Counted from the stretch's first letter, positions 9,070 to 18,044 are shown. The stretch: 64,000 nucleotides of DNA from Spongiimicrobium salis (GCF_043678055.1 NZ_JBHEQA010000004.1:186001-250000), one strand, 5' to 3'. The notes: generated by a model not told the origin, from the letters alone. Made by a program: numbers and translations.

Positions 9070-10338
9070 CTACTGAAGAGGCAACTCACTAATCAATTCA
9101 ATGGTATTCTCCAGATAACGGTATTGATATAAAATTCCAGCACCTATCATCAACAAAGATTCGCTTCTAGGAATAACATCAAAGGTGTCAATGTTTTCAA
9201 AATGATCTAAGAGCAATAGGTTTTCAACGTCGGTTTTATCATAGACTTTAAGGCCCGATGCACCATCGCAAACAAATACCTTTTCATCGCGTATCCCCAA
9301 ACCATAGGGACTATCCATGGGGTACGAGGTTTTTAAGGTAGGTTGTGTGATATCCGAAATGTCTACAATAAATAATCCGCTTTCCGTAGCGCCACAATTG
9401 TTTCCTCCTCTGAGGGTAACATAAGCGTAGTCTCCATCGACCACCACGGGATCGCAAGCCGTACCATGTTGAAATTCCGACACAAAGGTCGGAGTTGCCG
9501 GAGAAGAAATATCATAAATATACATTCCTCTTTGACTCCCTAAAAAGAGGTGTTCCCCACGATTGAAAATCGTCTCTATATCAAAACCTGCGTACACTTG
9601 CTCTTTGGCTTGGGGCGCTTCCAAATTTTCAATATCAAAAGTACTGATCGTATGGCTTCCTACCGCATAGAGATGATTTTTGGCAATAACGAAACGGGCC
9701 AGCGAGCCTCCTTGTCCCACGGTTGAAGGATTATCTGCAATGGCGGGAGCTGCGATATCACCCTCGGCATTATCGAAAAAGGCATTGACTTCTTCAACAG
9801 GTCTGCGTTCCACTCGGGTTTCCCAACCTATGATGACATCATTTTCAAAATCTACTCCTGAATAATCGAAGAAATCTGCCTGTACGGGAGTTTGAAAATT
9901 CACTTCGGGCAAAGCCCAAAAATTTCCTTCCAAGACATTTTCCAAACGGTTCACCGTCTGAATATTTTGAATATCCGAAATATCCAAAACAATCAGATCG
10001 GTTAGATTATCTGCATATAAAAAATCATCTTTAATAGAGATATCTACATTTCCTGCTATTTCAATAAAGGCAATTTTTTGAGGAGCGGCGGGGATGGTAT
10101 TGTCAATAACATGAATACCCTCAAACAAATCATTGACAAAGACATAGTTCTTGTAGGCATATATTTTCCCCGAAGTCTTAATTTCGGTGGGAGCAATCAC
10201 AGTCACTTCTCCTTTCAGTGTCGATTTTTTAATTGTCAATGGTTTTGCAACGATAACATCTCTAAAGGCTTCATTATCGGTACAGGAAAATGTCATCAAG
10301 GCGATGACCATCATCAATAGTATAGGTTTTGTCTTCAT
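9070..10338 (-). CDS. LVIVD-repeat beta-propeller lipoprotein
   Basis: I take the start at 10338 (MKTKPILLMM) rather than the longer frame from 10386, because it gives a clean lipoprotein signal ending in the lipobox MTFSC. The protein is about 422 residues with repeated strands of the LVIVD/propeller type: YVFVNDLFEGIHVIDN, FLYADNLTDLIVLDISD, YAYVTLRGGNN and GLFIVDISD. Such proteins are cell-surface or periplasmic with no assigned reaction. The next gene upstream begins a separate unit 69 bases away, so the two may be co-transcribed. Function remains unknown; binding or scaffolding at the surface is only a guess. Confidence 0.7.
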   Translation of the reverse strand: MKTKPILLMMVIALMTFSCTDNEAFRDVIVAKPLTIKKSTLKGEVTVIAPTEIKTSGKIYAYKNYVFVNDLFEGIHVIDNTIPAAPQKIAFIEIAGNVDISIKDDFLYADNLTDLIVLDISDIQNIQTVNRLENVLEGNFWALPEVNFQTPVQADFFDYSGVDFENDVIIGWETRVERRPVEEVNAFFDNAEGDIAAPAIADNPSTVGQGGSLARFVIAKNHLYAVGSHTISTFDIENLEAPQAKEQVYAGFDIETIFNRGEHLFLGSQRGMYIYDISSPATPTFVSEFQHGTACDPVVVDGDYAYVTLRGGNNCGATESGLFIVDISDITQPTLKTSYPMDSPYGLGIRDEKVFVCDGASGLKVYDKTDVENLLLLDHFENIDTFDVIPRSESLLMIGAGILYQYRYLENTIELISELPLQ

Positions 10339-10407
10339 AACAGTTTGTTTGTGTGGTATTTTACTATTAGATATCCACAAACACAATCCGTTGCGTTAAA
10401 AGTTGTA

Positions 10408-11163
10408 TTATTTCACCAAGTAGGTATCCTCCGTATTGTTGGAAGTAGGAAAACCAACACCATCTTTATACATATAGTATATAGGTACTTTGGCCAGCAT
10501 TGCTGTGAACAACACTCCAATACCGCATAATAGTATCCCTAATTGGGCCAAAAAACCCATGACGATCAACATGCCAAAAATTACACCCCAATTTTTATTT
10601 CCCAAAACAAAACTTGCTTTCACCATTTCAATAGGCGTCAAATCTTCATTAAAAGTAAAGAATGCAGGTATCAATGCTATAGGGACCATTACATAGAATG
10701 CCCCAATGAAACAAAGCAGCATCCCCAAAATGGAGATTCCGATAATCACAAGGGACAGCACAAGGGCTTTTCCAAAATAACGCCGTTTGAAATAATAAAA
10801 GTAATCATCGCTGCCTTCAAGGTTTTTGTCCACACGGGCACATATTCTGAGAAACCCGGCATTTAGCAACAATATAATGGCAGAAAACAGCACCATTATA
10901 ATCGGAAACATGGTAAATGTAGAAATCAACACTATGAGGTTGGGCTCTTCATGACGCAACATTTCCGGATCTACAATAATCCCGGTCAATACGGGGGAAT
11001 AAAACAACAGATAGCAAGGGAGTATACATATAAAGGTAAGAAGGAGCACAATAAATCCTTGTACCCAAACCTTTTTGAATAATTCAATAGAGTTGTTAAA
11101 AATGGCTCCAAAATCCAGAGAAGCCTTTGTGTTAATCTGTTCTTCTAAAGTAGTCAACTTCAT
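10408..11163 (-). CDS. Multi-pass inner-membrane protein of unknown function
   Basis: This 251-residue protein begins with a cytoplasmic segment (about residues 1-30), then has five or six hydrophobic helices. These include FIVLLLTFICILPCYLLFY, TMFPIIMVLFSAIILLLNAGF, ALVLSLVIIGISILGMLLCF and GVIFGMLIVMGFLAQLGILL. I recognise no catalytic motif. Similar flavobacterial proteins have often been given unsupported enzyme names (such as a carotene monooxygenase), which I see no reason to follow. The amphipathic N-terminus DFGAIFNNSIELFKKVW recalls other families of unknown membrane proteins. It diverges from miaB across a 145-base gap. Confidence 0.6.
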   Translation of the reverse strand: MKLTTLEEQINTKASLDFGAIFNNSIELFKKVWVQGFIVLLLTFICILPCYLLFYSPVLTGIIVDPEMLRHEEPNLIVLISTFTMFPIIMVLFSAIILLLNAGFLRICARVDKNLEGSDDYFYYFKRRYFGKALVLSLVIIGISILGMLLCFIGAFYVMVPIALIPAFFTFNEDLTPIEMVKASFVLGNKNWGVIFGMLIVMGFLAQLGILLCGIGVLFTAMLAKVPIYYMYKDGVGFPTSNNTEDTYLVK

Positions 11164-11235
11164 TTTAATGTTGGTTATTCAAGGTAGTACCGAAACGGCG
11201 GCAACGCTAAAATAGTATTAAAATAAACTGTCATA

Positions 11236-11268
11236 TTGTCACAGTTTTAAGGTTTCGTACTATCTTTG
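11236..11268 (+). promoter_or_regulatory. Promoter of the miaB–secG operon
   Basis: TTG (11236-11238), a 22-base spacer, then TATCTTTG (11261-11268), an exact match to the Bacteroidota housekeeping -33/-7 consensus. It lies 40 bases upstream of the miaB ATG, giving a leader of roughly 30 bases. Confidence 0.6.
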
Positions 11269-11308
11269 TAGTTCGTCAGTACCAAATATACATTGAATAT
11301 TCAAGCCA

Positions 11309-12760
11309 ATGGAAAAAACCATAGATGAAGCTGTACAGGGCAGTTCCCTTTCAATCCGTGAAAATAAAAACAACGATAGAAAACTTTATATAGAGAGTTA
11401 TGGTTGTGCCATGAATTTTTCGGACAGTGAAATCGTGGCTTCTATTTTATCGGAGCAAGGTTTTAATACTACACAAAAATTGGAAGAAGCAGATTTGGTC
11501 CTGGTCAATACTTGTTCCATTAGAGAAAAGGCAGAGTTAACTGTTAGAAAGCGCCTGGAGAAATTCAATGCGGTAAAAAGAAATCGGCCCCATCTCAAAG
11601 TAGGCGTTTTGGGATGTATGGCAGAGCGCCTAAAAACTCAGCTTTTAGAGGAAGAAAAGATAGTGGACATGGTAGTTGGCCCTGATGCATATAAAGATCT
11701 TCCGAATCTCATCAAGGAAGTGGATGAAGGAAGAAACGCGGTCAATGTCATTTTATCCAAAGAGGAAACCTATGGCGATATTGCACCTGTACGCTTGAAC
11801 AGTAATGGCATCAGTGCTTTTGTCTCTATTACCCGAGGGTGCGACAATATGTGCACCTTTTGCGTAGTTCCCTTTACGCGAGGCCGTGAACGAAGCAGAG
11901 ATCCTCAATCCATTATAGAAGAAGTCAATGAACTTTGGAACAAAGGCTATAAAGAAATTACACTGTTAGGGCAAAATGTGGATAGTTATCTATGGTATGG
12001 CGGAGGGTTGAAAAAGGATTTCGACAAAGCCTCGGCCATACAAAAGGCAACGGCAACAAATTTTTCAAAATTATTGGAAATGACTGCTCTGGCACAACCT
12101 AAAATGCGCATTCGTTTTTCGACCTCCAATCCTCAAGACATGACCATGGATGTTATCCATACCATGGCGAAATACGACAACATTTGCAAGTCTATACATT
12201 TGCCTGTGCAGAGTGGTAGTGATCGTATTTTAAAAGAAATGAATCGCCTCCACACTCGAGAGGAATATTTTAAACTTATTGACCATATCCGTGAGATTAT
12301 CCCGGATTGTGCCATTTCACATGACATGATTTCCGGTTTCCCCACAGAAACCGAAGAAGACCATCAAGACACTTTATCGCTCATGGAATACGTAAAATAT
12401 GATTTTGGTTATATGTATGCCTATTCCGAAAGGCCCGGCACCATGGCTGCGAGAAAATTAAAAGATGATGTTCCAGAGGTAGTAAAATCCAGACGTCTAA
12501 AAGAAGTCATTGCGCTGCAACGTGAACATGGCCTTTATAGAATTCAACAATTTGTTGGAAAAACACAAGAAGTTCTCATTGACGGGACTTCCAAAAAGTC
12601 GGACAAACATTGGAAAGGAAGAAATTCCCAAAATACGGTTGTTGTGTTTCCCAAGGAACAGTACCAACTTGGAGAGTTTGTCATGGTAGAAATTACAGAC
12701 TGTACTTCGGGTACCTTGATCGGTGAAGCCCGGGGATATGCTAATATTAACACCTTATAA
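11309..12760 (+). CDS. miaB: tRNA-2-methylthio-N6-dimethylallyladenosine synthase
   Basis: This 483-residue radical-SAM methylthiotransferase adds the 2-methylthio group to i6A37 in tRNAs reading UNN codons. The N-terminal MTTase domain carries the auxiliary-cluster cysteines (YGCAMNFSDSE, VNTCSIREKAE, LGCMAERL). The radical-SAM motif is ITRGCDNMCTFCVVPF (CxxxCxxC), and a C-terminal TRAM domain follows (about residues 410-480). It is first in the operon; the sigma-54 activator starts 2 bases after its stop. The N-terminal 25 residues before KLYIESYGC are a low-complexity extension common in this phylum. Confidence 0.95.
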   Translation: MEKTIDEAVQGSSLSIRENKNNDRKLYIESYGCAMNFSDSEIVASILSEQGFNTTQKLEEADLVLVNTCSIREKAELTVRKRLEKFNAVKRNRPHLKVGVLGCMAERLKTQLLEEEKIVDMVVGPDAYKDLPNLIKEVDEGRNAVNVILSKEETYGDIAPVRLNSNGISAFVSITRGCDNMCTFCVVPFTRGRERSRDPQSIIEEVNELWNKGYKEITLLGQNVDSYLWYGGGLKKDFDKASAIQKATATNFSKLLEMTALAQPKMRIRFSTSNPQDMTMDVIHTMAKYDNICKSIHLPVQSGSDRILKEMNRLHTREEYFKLIDHIREIIPDCAISHDMISGFPTETEEDHQDTLSLMEYVKYDFGYMYAYSERPGTMAARKLKDDVPEVVKSRRLKEVIALQREHGLYRIQQFVGKTQEVLIDGTSKKSDKHWKGRNSQNTVVVFPKEQYQLGEFVMVEITDCTSGTLIGEARGYANINTL

Positions 12761-12762
12761 TA

Positions 12763-14040
12763 TTGGAATCTATACAAGCCATAAAACAACGTTATGAGAT
12801 TATCGGAAACGATATTAAACTCAATCGTTCTATTGAGAAAGCCATACAGGTAGCTCCAACAGATATTTCTGTTTTGGTTACGGGGGAAAGCGGGGTAGGA
12901 AAGGAAGCAATGCCAAAAATCATTCACTCACTTTCCCACAGAAAACACGCCAAGTATATTGCCGTGAACTGTGGCGCCATTCCGGAAGGAACCATAGACA
13001 GTGAACTTTTTGGTCATGAAAAAGGGGCTTTTACGGGAGCTACTTCTACACGAAGCGGGTATTTTGAAGTGGCCAACGGAGGGACCATTTTTTTGGATGA
13101 AGTTGGGGAATTGCCTTTGACCACCCAAGTCCGTTTATTGCGTATTCTTGAAAATGGGGAGTTTTTAAAAGTAGGATCTTCCCAGGTACAGAAAACAGAT
13201 GTCCGCATTGTAGCAGCTACAAATGTGCAACTTTTCGATGCTATCAAAAAAGGAAAATTTAGAGAAGATTTATATTATCGTTTGAGTACTGTAGAAATTG
13301 TAATCCCCCCACTTCGGGAACGGCAAGGGGATATTCATTTACTCTTTCGCAAATTTGCATCGGATTTCGGTCAAAAATACAAAATGCCCACGATACGCTT
13401 GGATGATGGCGCCATACAGCTGTTGCAACAATACCGTTGGCCAGGAAACATTAGGCAATTGCGGAATATTGCCGAACAAATCTCTGTATTGGAAAAAGAA
13501 AGGACCATATCCCTAAATGTATTGAATGGATATCTGCCCAATGCAAGCAGCACCAATTTGCCGGCGGTCATTGATTCCAAGAAAAATGAAGGTGATTTCA
13601 GCAATGAGCGTGAAATTCTCTACAAGGTCCTGTTTGATATGAAAGGGGATCTTAACGATCTTAAAAAGCTGACCTTGGAATTATTAAAATCCAACGATAC
13701 GGAAAAGGTGCAGGAAGAAAACGAAAACCTCATTCGAAAAATTTACGGCAAGAACGGAGAAGAAGTTACTGAGGAAACCCACTCCCCTTCCATGGAAGTA
13801 TTACAACTTCCAGAACCTATTCCGGATACGCCTAGTATACCCACAACAATACCCCAAGAAGACAAGTATCATTTTGCCGAAGAAATAGAAGAGGAAGAAA
13901 CCCTATCTTTACAGGATAAGGAAATAGAATTGATTAAAAAATCCTTGGAACGCAATCGTGGCAAACGAAAGGCTGCCGCTTCTGAATTGGGCATCTCGGA
14001 ACGCACCCTATATCGAAAAATTAAACAGTACGATTTGTAA
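12763..14040 (+). CDS. Sigma-54 interaction (AAA+) transcription activator, Fis-type HTH, TTG start
   Basis: This 425-residue activator has no receiver, PAS or GAF domain in front: the AAA+ module begins almost at once. Walker A is GESGVGKE (residues 41-48), the sigma-54 contact loop is GAFTGAT, Walker B is GGTIFLDEVGEL, and the C-terminal Fis helix-turn-helix is AASELGISERTLYRKI. A linker of about 130 residues, Glu/Pro-rich, separates AAA+ from HTH. The only start consistent with the conserved N-terminus is TTG at 12763, 2 bases after the miaB stop; the next in-frame Met lies beyond Walker A. Absence of a sensory domain suggests control by abundance or by a partner protein. A sigma-54-like promoter precedes groES, 2 kb away. 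Confidence 0.9.
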   Translation: MESIQAIKQRYEIIGNDIKLNRSIEKAIQVAPTDISVLVTGESGVGKEAMPKIIHSLSHRKHAKYIAVNCGAIPEGTIDSELFGHEKGAFTGATSTRSGYFEVANGGTIFLDEVGELPLTTQVRLLRILENGEFLKVGSSQVQKTDVRIVAATNVQLFDAIKKGKFREDLYYRLSTVEIVIPPLRERQGDIHLLFRKFASDFGQKYKMPTIRLDDGAIQLLQQYRWPGNIRQLRNIAEQISVLEKERTISLNVLNGYLPNASSTNLPAVIDSKKNEGDFSNEREILYKVLFDMKGDLNDLKKLTLELLKSNDTEKVQEENENLIRKIYGKNGEEVTEETHSPSMEVLQLPEPIPDTPSIPTTIPQEDKYHFAEEIEEEETLSLQDKEIELIKKSLERNRGKRKAAASELGISERTLYRKIKQYDL

Positions 14041-14041
14041 T

Positions 14042-14569
14042 ATGAAAAAAACAGCATCCATTATTATAATGCTATGTGTACTAAGTCTGCAGTCTTGCGG
14101 ACTAAAAGGAGTCACCTATAACCAGACTGGAGGAGATCAAGGAGATGCCGAAACGTTTACGGTAAATTTCTTCCAGAATCTTGCAGCGCAGAGCCCTGGC
14201 TCTGTTTTTGAACCAGGGCTGGACAGGGATTTTACCCAAGCGGTACAGGAGACCATTAACAACCAGACAAGCTTGAGCTTAAAAGGTAGCGATGGAGATC
14301 TTATTTACGAAGGGGAAATTGTAGAATACCGCATTGCGCCGATGTCGGCCACTGCACAACAGACCGCCAACCAAAACCGATTGACCATGGCCGTCAATGT
14401 TCGTTTCTTCAACAAGACCAAGGAAGATGTTGATTTTGAACGTAGGTTCTCTTTCTTTTTCGATTTTGATGCAAACACACAAGTAGATGCGATACGAAGC
14501 GAAGCGCATGATGCTATTTTTGAACGTTTAACGCAAGATATCTTTAACGCCTCTCTAGCAAACTGGTAA
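14042..14569 (+). CDS. lptE: LptE-family LPS-assembly lipoprotein
   Basis: A start at 14042 (MKKTASIIIM) gives a 175-residue lipoprotein with lipobox LQSCG (Cys about residue 19). A longer frame from 13958 overlaps the preceding gene and is rejected. In the LptD/LptE translocon, LptE plugs the outer-membrane barrel that inserts lipopolysaccharide. The assignment rests on size, the lipoprotein signal, the FEPGLDRDFTQAVQETIN segment and the conserved Bacteroidota order sigma-54 activator–lptE–TPR–secG. It begins 1 base after the activator's stop, so translation may be coupled. The related gene lptC lies in a different operon here (57382-58008). Confidence 0.78.
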   Translation: MKKTASIIIMLCVLSLQSCGLKGVTYNQTGGDQGDAETFTVNFFQNLAAQSPGSVFEPGLDRDFTQAVQETINNQTSLSLKGSDGDLIYEGEIVEYRIAPMSATAQQTANQNRLTMAVNVRFFNKTKEDVDFERRFSFFFDFDANTQVDAIRSEAHDAIFERLTQDIFNASLANW

Positions 14570-14576
14570 TCCTATT

Positions 14577-15509
14577 ATGAATGTAGCGGATTTCACATAT
14601 CTCTTACAACATCCTGAAAAGGTTAACTCCCCGGTACAAGCGAAGCAATTGGAGGATATTTTGGAAGAGTATCCCTATTTCCAAGCGGCTAGGGCAATTC
14701 ACCTTAAGGGCTTGCGAAATTTAAATAGTTTTAAATACAACAATGCCCTTAAAATTACAGCAGCATACACCACGGATCGTGAGATTCTTTTTGATTTCAT
14801 CACTTCAAAAGATTTTTTACAAAACACGATTGCGGATACCATTGGAGGAAAGACCACGGCTTTGGCCGATACGGAAACCATTGCGGAAGAAGTTTTGACG
14901 GATAAAGAAGTAGACACCACGATGATCGAGGGATCGGAAGACAACCCTCTCCCTCAAAATATTGGTGATGCGGAACAGATTCTGGATCCCACCCTCTTTA
15001 AATCAAAGGACCCCGCCATTGATAAATCGATTGCCGAGGCTAAAAAAAAAAGTGAATCGGAAATAGGGCAAGACGCTCCGGTCTCTTTTACCAAAAATGA
15101 AAAATACTCCTTTGCGCAATGGCTTCAACTTACTTCTGTAAAGTCCATTAACCGCAGTTCTCCAAAGGAAACCGCAACAGAAAAAGAACCGCCCCCATCT
15201 ATGGATTTTCCATTGGAAGAAGCCGTTTTACGAAAGAAAAAATTTGAATTGATCGATAAGTTCATCAATGAGAATCCTAAAATTATTCCCTCTGATAGCT
15301 CGGCGCCAAAAGTTCCCATCAAAGCTTCTTCAAAAATTAATAAAAATGAATTGATGACGCAGACTTTGGCCAAAGTATATCTCGAACAAAAAAAGTACAA
15401 AAAAGCAATACAGGCCTACAAAATTTTAAGTTTGAAATATCCAGAAAAAAGTGGTTTCTTTGCAGACCGAATTAAGGCGGTGGAAAAAATACAAAAAGAA
15501 AATACATAG
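14577..15509 (+). CDS. Conserved TPR-like cytoplasmic protein of unknown function
   Basis: This 310-residue protein has no signal peptide. The N-terminal helical domain (residues 1-75, with LLQHPEKVNSP and LEEYPYFQAARAIHL) is followed by a long polar, Ser/Lys/Glu-rich middle. A C-terminal tetratricopeptide-like unit (MTQTLAKVYLEQKKYKKA to ILSLKYPEKSGFFADRI) closes it. The gene is conserved in position between lptE and secG in flavobacteria. No reaction can be assigned. The TPR unit suggests protein binding, perhaps near the Sec or Lpt machinery, which is inference from position only. It starts 7 bases after lptE and ends 5 bases before secG. Confidence 0.65.
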   Translation: MNVADFTYLLQHPEKVNSPVQAKQLEDILEEYPYFQAARAIHLKGLRNLNSFKYNNALKITAAYTTDREILFDFITSKDFLQNTIADTIGGKTTALADTETIAEEVLTDKEVDTTMIEGSEDNPLPQNIGDAEQILDPTLFKSKDPAIDKSIAEAKKKSESEIGQDAPVSFTKNEKYSFAQWLQLTSVKSINRSSPKETATEKEPPPSMDFPLEEAVLRKKKFELIDKFINENPKIIPSDSSAPKVPIKASSKINKNELMTQTLAKVYLEQKKYKKAIQAYKILSLKYPEKSGFFADRIKAVEKIQKENT

Positions 15510-15514
15510 TTATA

Positions 15515-15871
15515 ATGAGTACGTTTACAATATTTTTAATCCTCATCATCATTGTTGCACTCCTATTGGTTTTGGTGATTATGGTACAGAACCCTAAAGG
15601 AGGAGGACTTTCTTCTTCATTTGGTGGAGGTGGAAACCAAGTTATTGGAGGGGTAAAGAAAACCGGCGACTTTTTAGATAAAAGTACATGGGTTTTAGCA
15701 ACATTTCTTATTGTTCTTATTTTATTGTCCAATGTGGCACTAAAAGGGAATTTTAGCGAAAGTGACTCTAAATTATTACAAGGTGATAGTGCTCCTGCAG
15801 AGGTAGAGGAAGTATTACCGGATAGCACTCCTGCTGCTGATGAAGCAAGTCCGTTGGACACGATTCAGTAA
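15515..15871 (+). CDS. secG: Protein translocase subunit SecG
   Basis: This 118-residue protein has the SecG pattern. Helix 1 is IFLILIIIVALLLVLVIMVQ, then comes the conserved cytoplasmic loop NPKGGGLSSSFGGGG, then helix 2 (STWVLATFLIVLILLSNVAL). An acidic Ala/Pro/Glu-rich tail of about 35 residues follows, as in other Bacteroidota. SecG assists SecYE during preprotein translocation. It is last in the miaB operon and is followed 26 bases later by a strong rho-independent terminator. Confidence 0.95.
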   Translation: MSTFTIFLILIIIVALLLVLVIMVQNPKGGGLSSSFGGGGNQVIGGVKKTGDFLDKSTWVLATFLIVLILLSNVALKGNFSESDSKLLQGDSAPAEVEEVLPDSTPAADEASPLDTIQ

Positions 15872-15897
15872 GTTTATACAACATTATAAGAATTCAA

Positions 15898-15930
15898 AAT
15901 GCCAGCCGAAATGACAAGCTGGCATTTTTG
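15898..15930 (+). terminator. Rho-independent terminator after secG
   Basis: Perfect 9-bp stem AATGCCAGC (15898-15906) and GCTGGCATT (15918-15926) with an 11-base loop, running into TTTTTG and more T-rich sequence. It ends the miaB–secG operon and separates it from groES. Confidence 0.8.
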
Positions 15931-15951
15931 TTTTAACAAAGTGTCAGTTTT

Positions 15952-15973
15952 ATGCCAATGGCATAGTTTCTGC
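15952..15973 (+). promoter_or_regulatory. Sigma-54-like -24/-12 promoter upstream of groES
   Basis: TGGCATAGTTTCTGCC (15959-15974) has GG (15960-15961) and GC (15972-15973) separated by exactly 10 bases, the spacing sigma-54 requires. The -24 part reads TGGCA as in the consensus TGGCACG; the -12 part reads CTGC against TTGC. The -24 box overlaps a perfect inverted repeat ATGCCAATGGCAT (15952-15964). No CIRCE operator and no good TANNTTTG element is seen in front of groES. The match is by eye only. Confidence 0.45.
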
Positions 15974-16044
15974 CTAACATAAGGAAGAATTTCAAAAATT
16001 AATCAATCGACCTCAACAGGTAGGTCTTAAACATTCATAGTATT

Positions 16045-16323
16045 ATGGCTAAAGTAAACATCAAACCATTAGCGGACAGGGTACTTATAGAACCTATGGC
16101 TGCGGAAACAAAAACGGCTTCGGGTATCTATATTCCGGATACTGCCAAGGAAAAACCACAAAAAGGCAAAGTAGTTGCCGTAGGTCCTGGAACCAAAGAT
16201 GAGCAGATTACCGTTAAGGTTGGAGATACTGTACTTTATGGAAAGTATGCTGGAACAGAATTAAAATTAGAAGGTGGAGATTATCTAATGATGCGCGAAA
16301 GTGACATTTTAGCAATCATCTAA
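16045..16323 (+). CDS. groES: Co-chaperonin GroES (Cpn10)
   Basis: This 92-residue protein is the lid of the GroEL folding chamber. Family motifs are KPLADRVLIEP near the N-terminus, the mobile loop EPMAAETKTASGIYIPDTAK and the C-terminal YLMMRESDILAII. The length is normal. groEL follows after 66 bases that contain a small hairpin but no terminator, so the two are co-transcribed. The upstream region carries a sigma-54-like sequence and a leader of about 60 bases. Confidence 0.97.
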   Translation: MAKVNIKPLADRVLIEPMAAETKTASGIYIPDTAKEKPQKGKVVAVGPGTKDEQITVKVGDTVLYGKYAGTELKLEGGDYLMMRESDILAII

Positions 16324-16350
16324 AAGCAGTAATAAAACAAATCAAAAAAG

Positions 16351-16368
16351 CTCTTGCTTTCGCAAGAG
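16351..16368 (+). other. Intergenic hairpin between groES and groEL
   Basis: A 7-bp stem CTCTTGC/GCAAGAG (16351-16357, 16362-16368) with a TTTC loop. It has no T-run, so it is not a classic terminator. It may be an RNA processing or stability element that sets the GroES:GroEL ratio (inference). Confidence 0.45.
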
Positions 16369-16389
16369 GCACAATAAAATTCACAAATT

Positions 16390-18024
16390 ATGGCAAAAGA
16401 TATAAAATTTGATATTGAAGCACGTGATGGCCTACGAAGAGGTGTAGATGCATTGGCCAATGCAGTAAAAGTAACCTTAGGTCCTAAAGGAAGAAACGTG
16501 ATCATCAGCAAGTCATTCGGAGCTCCTGCCGTTACAAAAGATGGGGTTTCCGTGGCAAAGGAAATAGAATTGGTCGATGAGTTGGAAAATATGGGCGCAC
16601 AAATGGTAAAAGAAGTTGCTTCCAAAACCAATGATCTTGCCGGAGACGGAACCACTACAGCTACCGTTTTGGCACAGGCTATCGTAAAAGAAGGATTAAA
16701 GAACGTTGCCGCCGGTGCAAACCCAATGGACCTTAAAAGAGGAATCGACAAAGCGGTTGAGGCTTTGATCGCCAACTTGTCCAAGCAATCCAAAAAAGTA
16801 GGAGATTCTTCCGAGAAGATAAAACAAGTTGCTTCAATTTCTGCCAATAATGATGAAACTATTGGAGAATTGATCGCACAAGCTTTTGGAAAAGTAGGTA
16901 AAGAAGGTGTCATTACCGTAGAAGAAGCTAAGGGAACAGACACGTATGTGGATGTTGTTGAAGGAATGCAGTTTGATAGAGGATACTTATCTCCTTATTT
17001 CGTTACCGATTCTGAAAAAATGATTGCCGATCTAGACAATCCTTACATCTTGCTATTTGACAAGAAAATCTCTTCCATGAAGGATTTACTACCTGTTTTG
17101 GAGCCGGTTGCACAAAGTGGAAAACCACTAGTAATCATTGCCGAAGATGTAGATGGTGAAGCATTAGCTACTTTAGTGGTCAATAAACTACGGGGATCTT
17201 TAAAAATTGCCGCAGTCAAAGCCCCAGGTTTTGGAGACCGAAGAAAAGCCATGTTGGAAGATATCGCTATATTGACCGGAGGAACCGTGATTTCTGAAGA
17301 AAGAGGGTTCTCTTTGGACAATGCCACCATAGATATGTTGGGAACTTGTGAGAAGATTGCCATAGACAAGGACAATACGACCATTGTCAATGGATCGGGA
17401 AAAGCAAAAGATATTAAGACTAGGGTAAATCAAATTAAATCCCAAATTGCTTCTACGACTTCAGATTACGATAAGGAAAAACTACAAGAACGTTTGGCCA
17501 AATTGTCCGGAGGAGTTGCCGTACTCTATGTAGGTGCCGCTTCTGAAGTAGAAATGAAAGAAAAGAAAGATCGTGTAGACGATGCATTGCATTCTACAAG
17601 AGCTGCGGTTGAAGAAGGTATTGTTGCCGGAGGTGGTGTAGCCTTGATCCGTGCAAAATCGGCCCTTTCCAAAATAAAAGCGGAAAATGCCGATGAAGAA
17701 ACTGGTTTACAGATTGTAGCGAGAGCTATTGAATCGCCTTTACGTACTATTGTTGCCAATGCAGGTGGTGAAGGATCTGTTGTAGTCGCCAAAGTATTGG
17801 ACGGCAAAGGCGATTTTGGTTTCGATGCAAAATCAGAAACTTATGTAGACATGCTAAAAGCAGGAATCATTGATCCTAAAAAAGTAACTCGAGTAGCTTT
17901 GGAAAATGCAGCTTCAGTTTCTGGAATGATTTTGACTACGGAATGTGCCTTAATTGATATTAAAGAGGAAAATCCAATGCCAGCAGGTCCACCAATGGGT
18001 GGAGGTATGCCAGGTATGATGTAA
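16390..18024 (+). CDS. groEL: Chaperonin GroEL (Cpn60)
   Basis: This 544-residue ATP-driven folding chaperone has GPKGRNVIISKSFGAP near the nucleotide site and DLAGDGTTTATVLAQAI (the catalytic Asp of the GDGTT motif). It also has VEEGIVAGGGVALIRA in the second equatorial half, and the flexible C-terminus ends in GGGMPGMM. Length and motifs are standard. It is the single visible copy, paired with groES, and followed by a strong palindromic terminator. Confidence 0.98.
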   Translation: MAKDIKFDIEARDGLRRGVDALANAVKVTLGPKGRNVIISKSFGAPAVTKDGVSVAKEIELVDELENMGAQMVKEVASKTNDLAGDGTTTATVLAQAIVKEGLKNVAAGANPMDLKRGIDKAVEALIANLSKQSKKVGDSSEKIKQVASISANNDETIGELIAQAFGKVGKEGVITVEEAKGTDTYVDVVEGMQFDRGYLSPYFVTDSEKMIADLDNPYILLFDKKISSMKDLLPVLEPVAQSGKPLVIIAEDVDGEALATLVVNKLRGSLKIAAVKAPGFGDRRKAMLEDIAILTGGTVISEERGFSLDNATIDMLGTCEKIAIDKDNTTIVNGSGKAKDIKTRVNQIKSQIASTTSDYDKEKLQERLAKLSGGVAVLYVGAASEVEMKEKKDRVDDALHSTRAAVEEGIVAGGGVALIRAKSALSKIKAENADEETGLQIVARAIESPLRTIVANAGGEGSVVVAKVLDGKGDFGFDAKSETYVDMLKAGIIDPKKVTRVALENAASVSGMILTTECALIDIKEENPMPAGPPMGGGMPGMM

Positions 18025-18044
18025 TCTCAATTTTATATCCGCAT

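Noticed and set aside
13958..14041. Upstream extension of lptE
   Set aside because: It overlaps the HTH coding region of the sigma-54 activator; the lipoprotein signal begins at 14042.
15974..16044. CIRCE heat-shock operator for groES
   Set aside because: No TTAGCACTC-N9-GAGTGCTAA or close variant is present.
16320..16943. 207-codon open frame antisense to groEL
   Set aside because: It lies wholly opposite the conserved groEL coding sequence, has no family motif and reflects codon bias of groEL.
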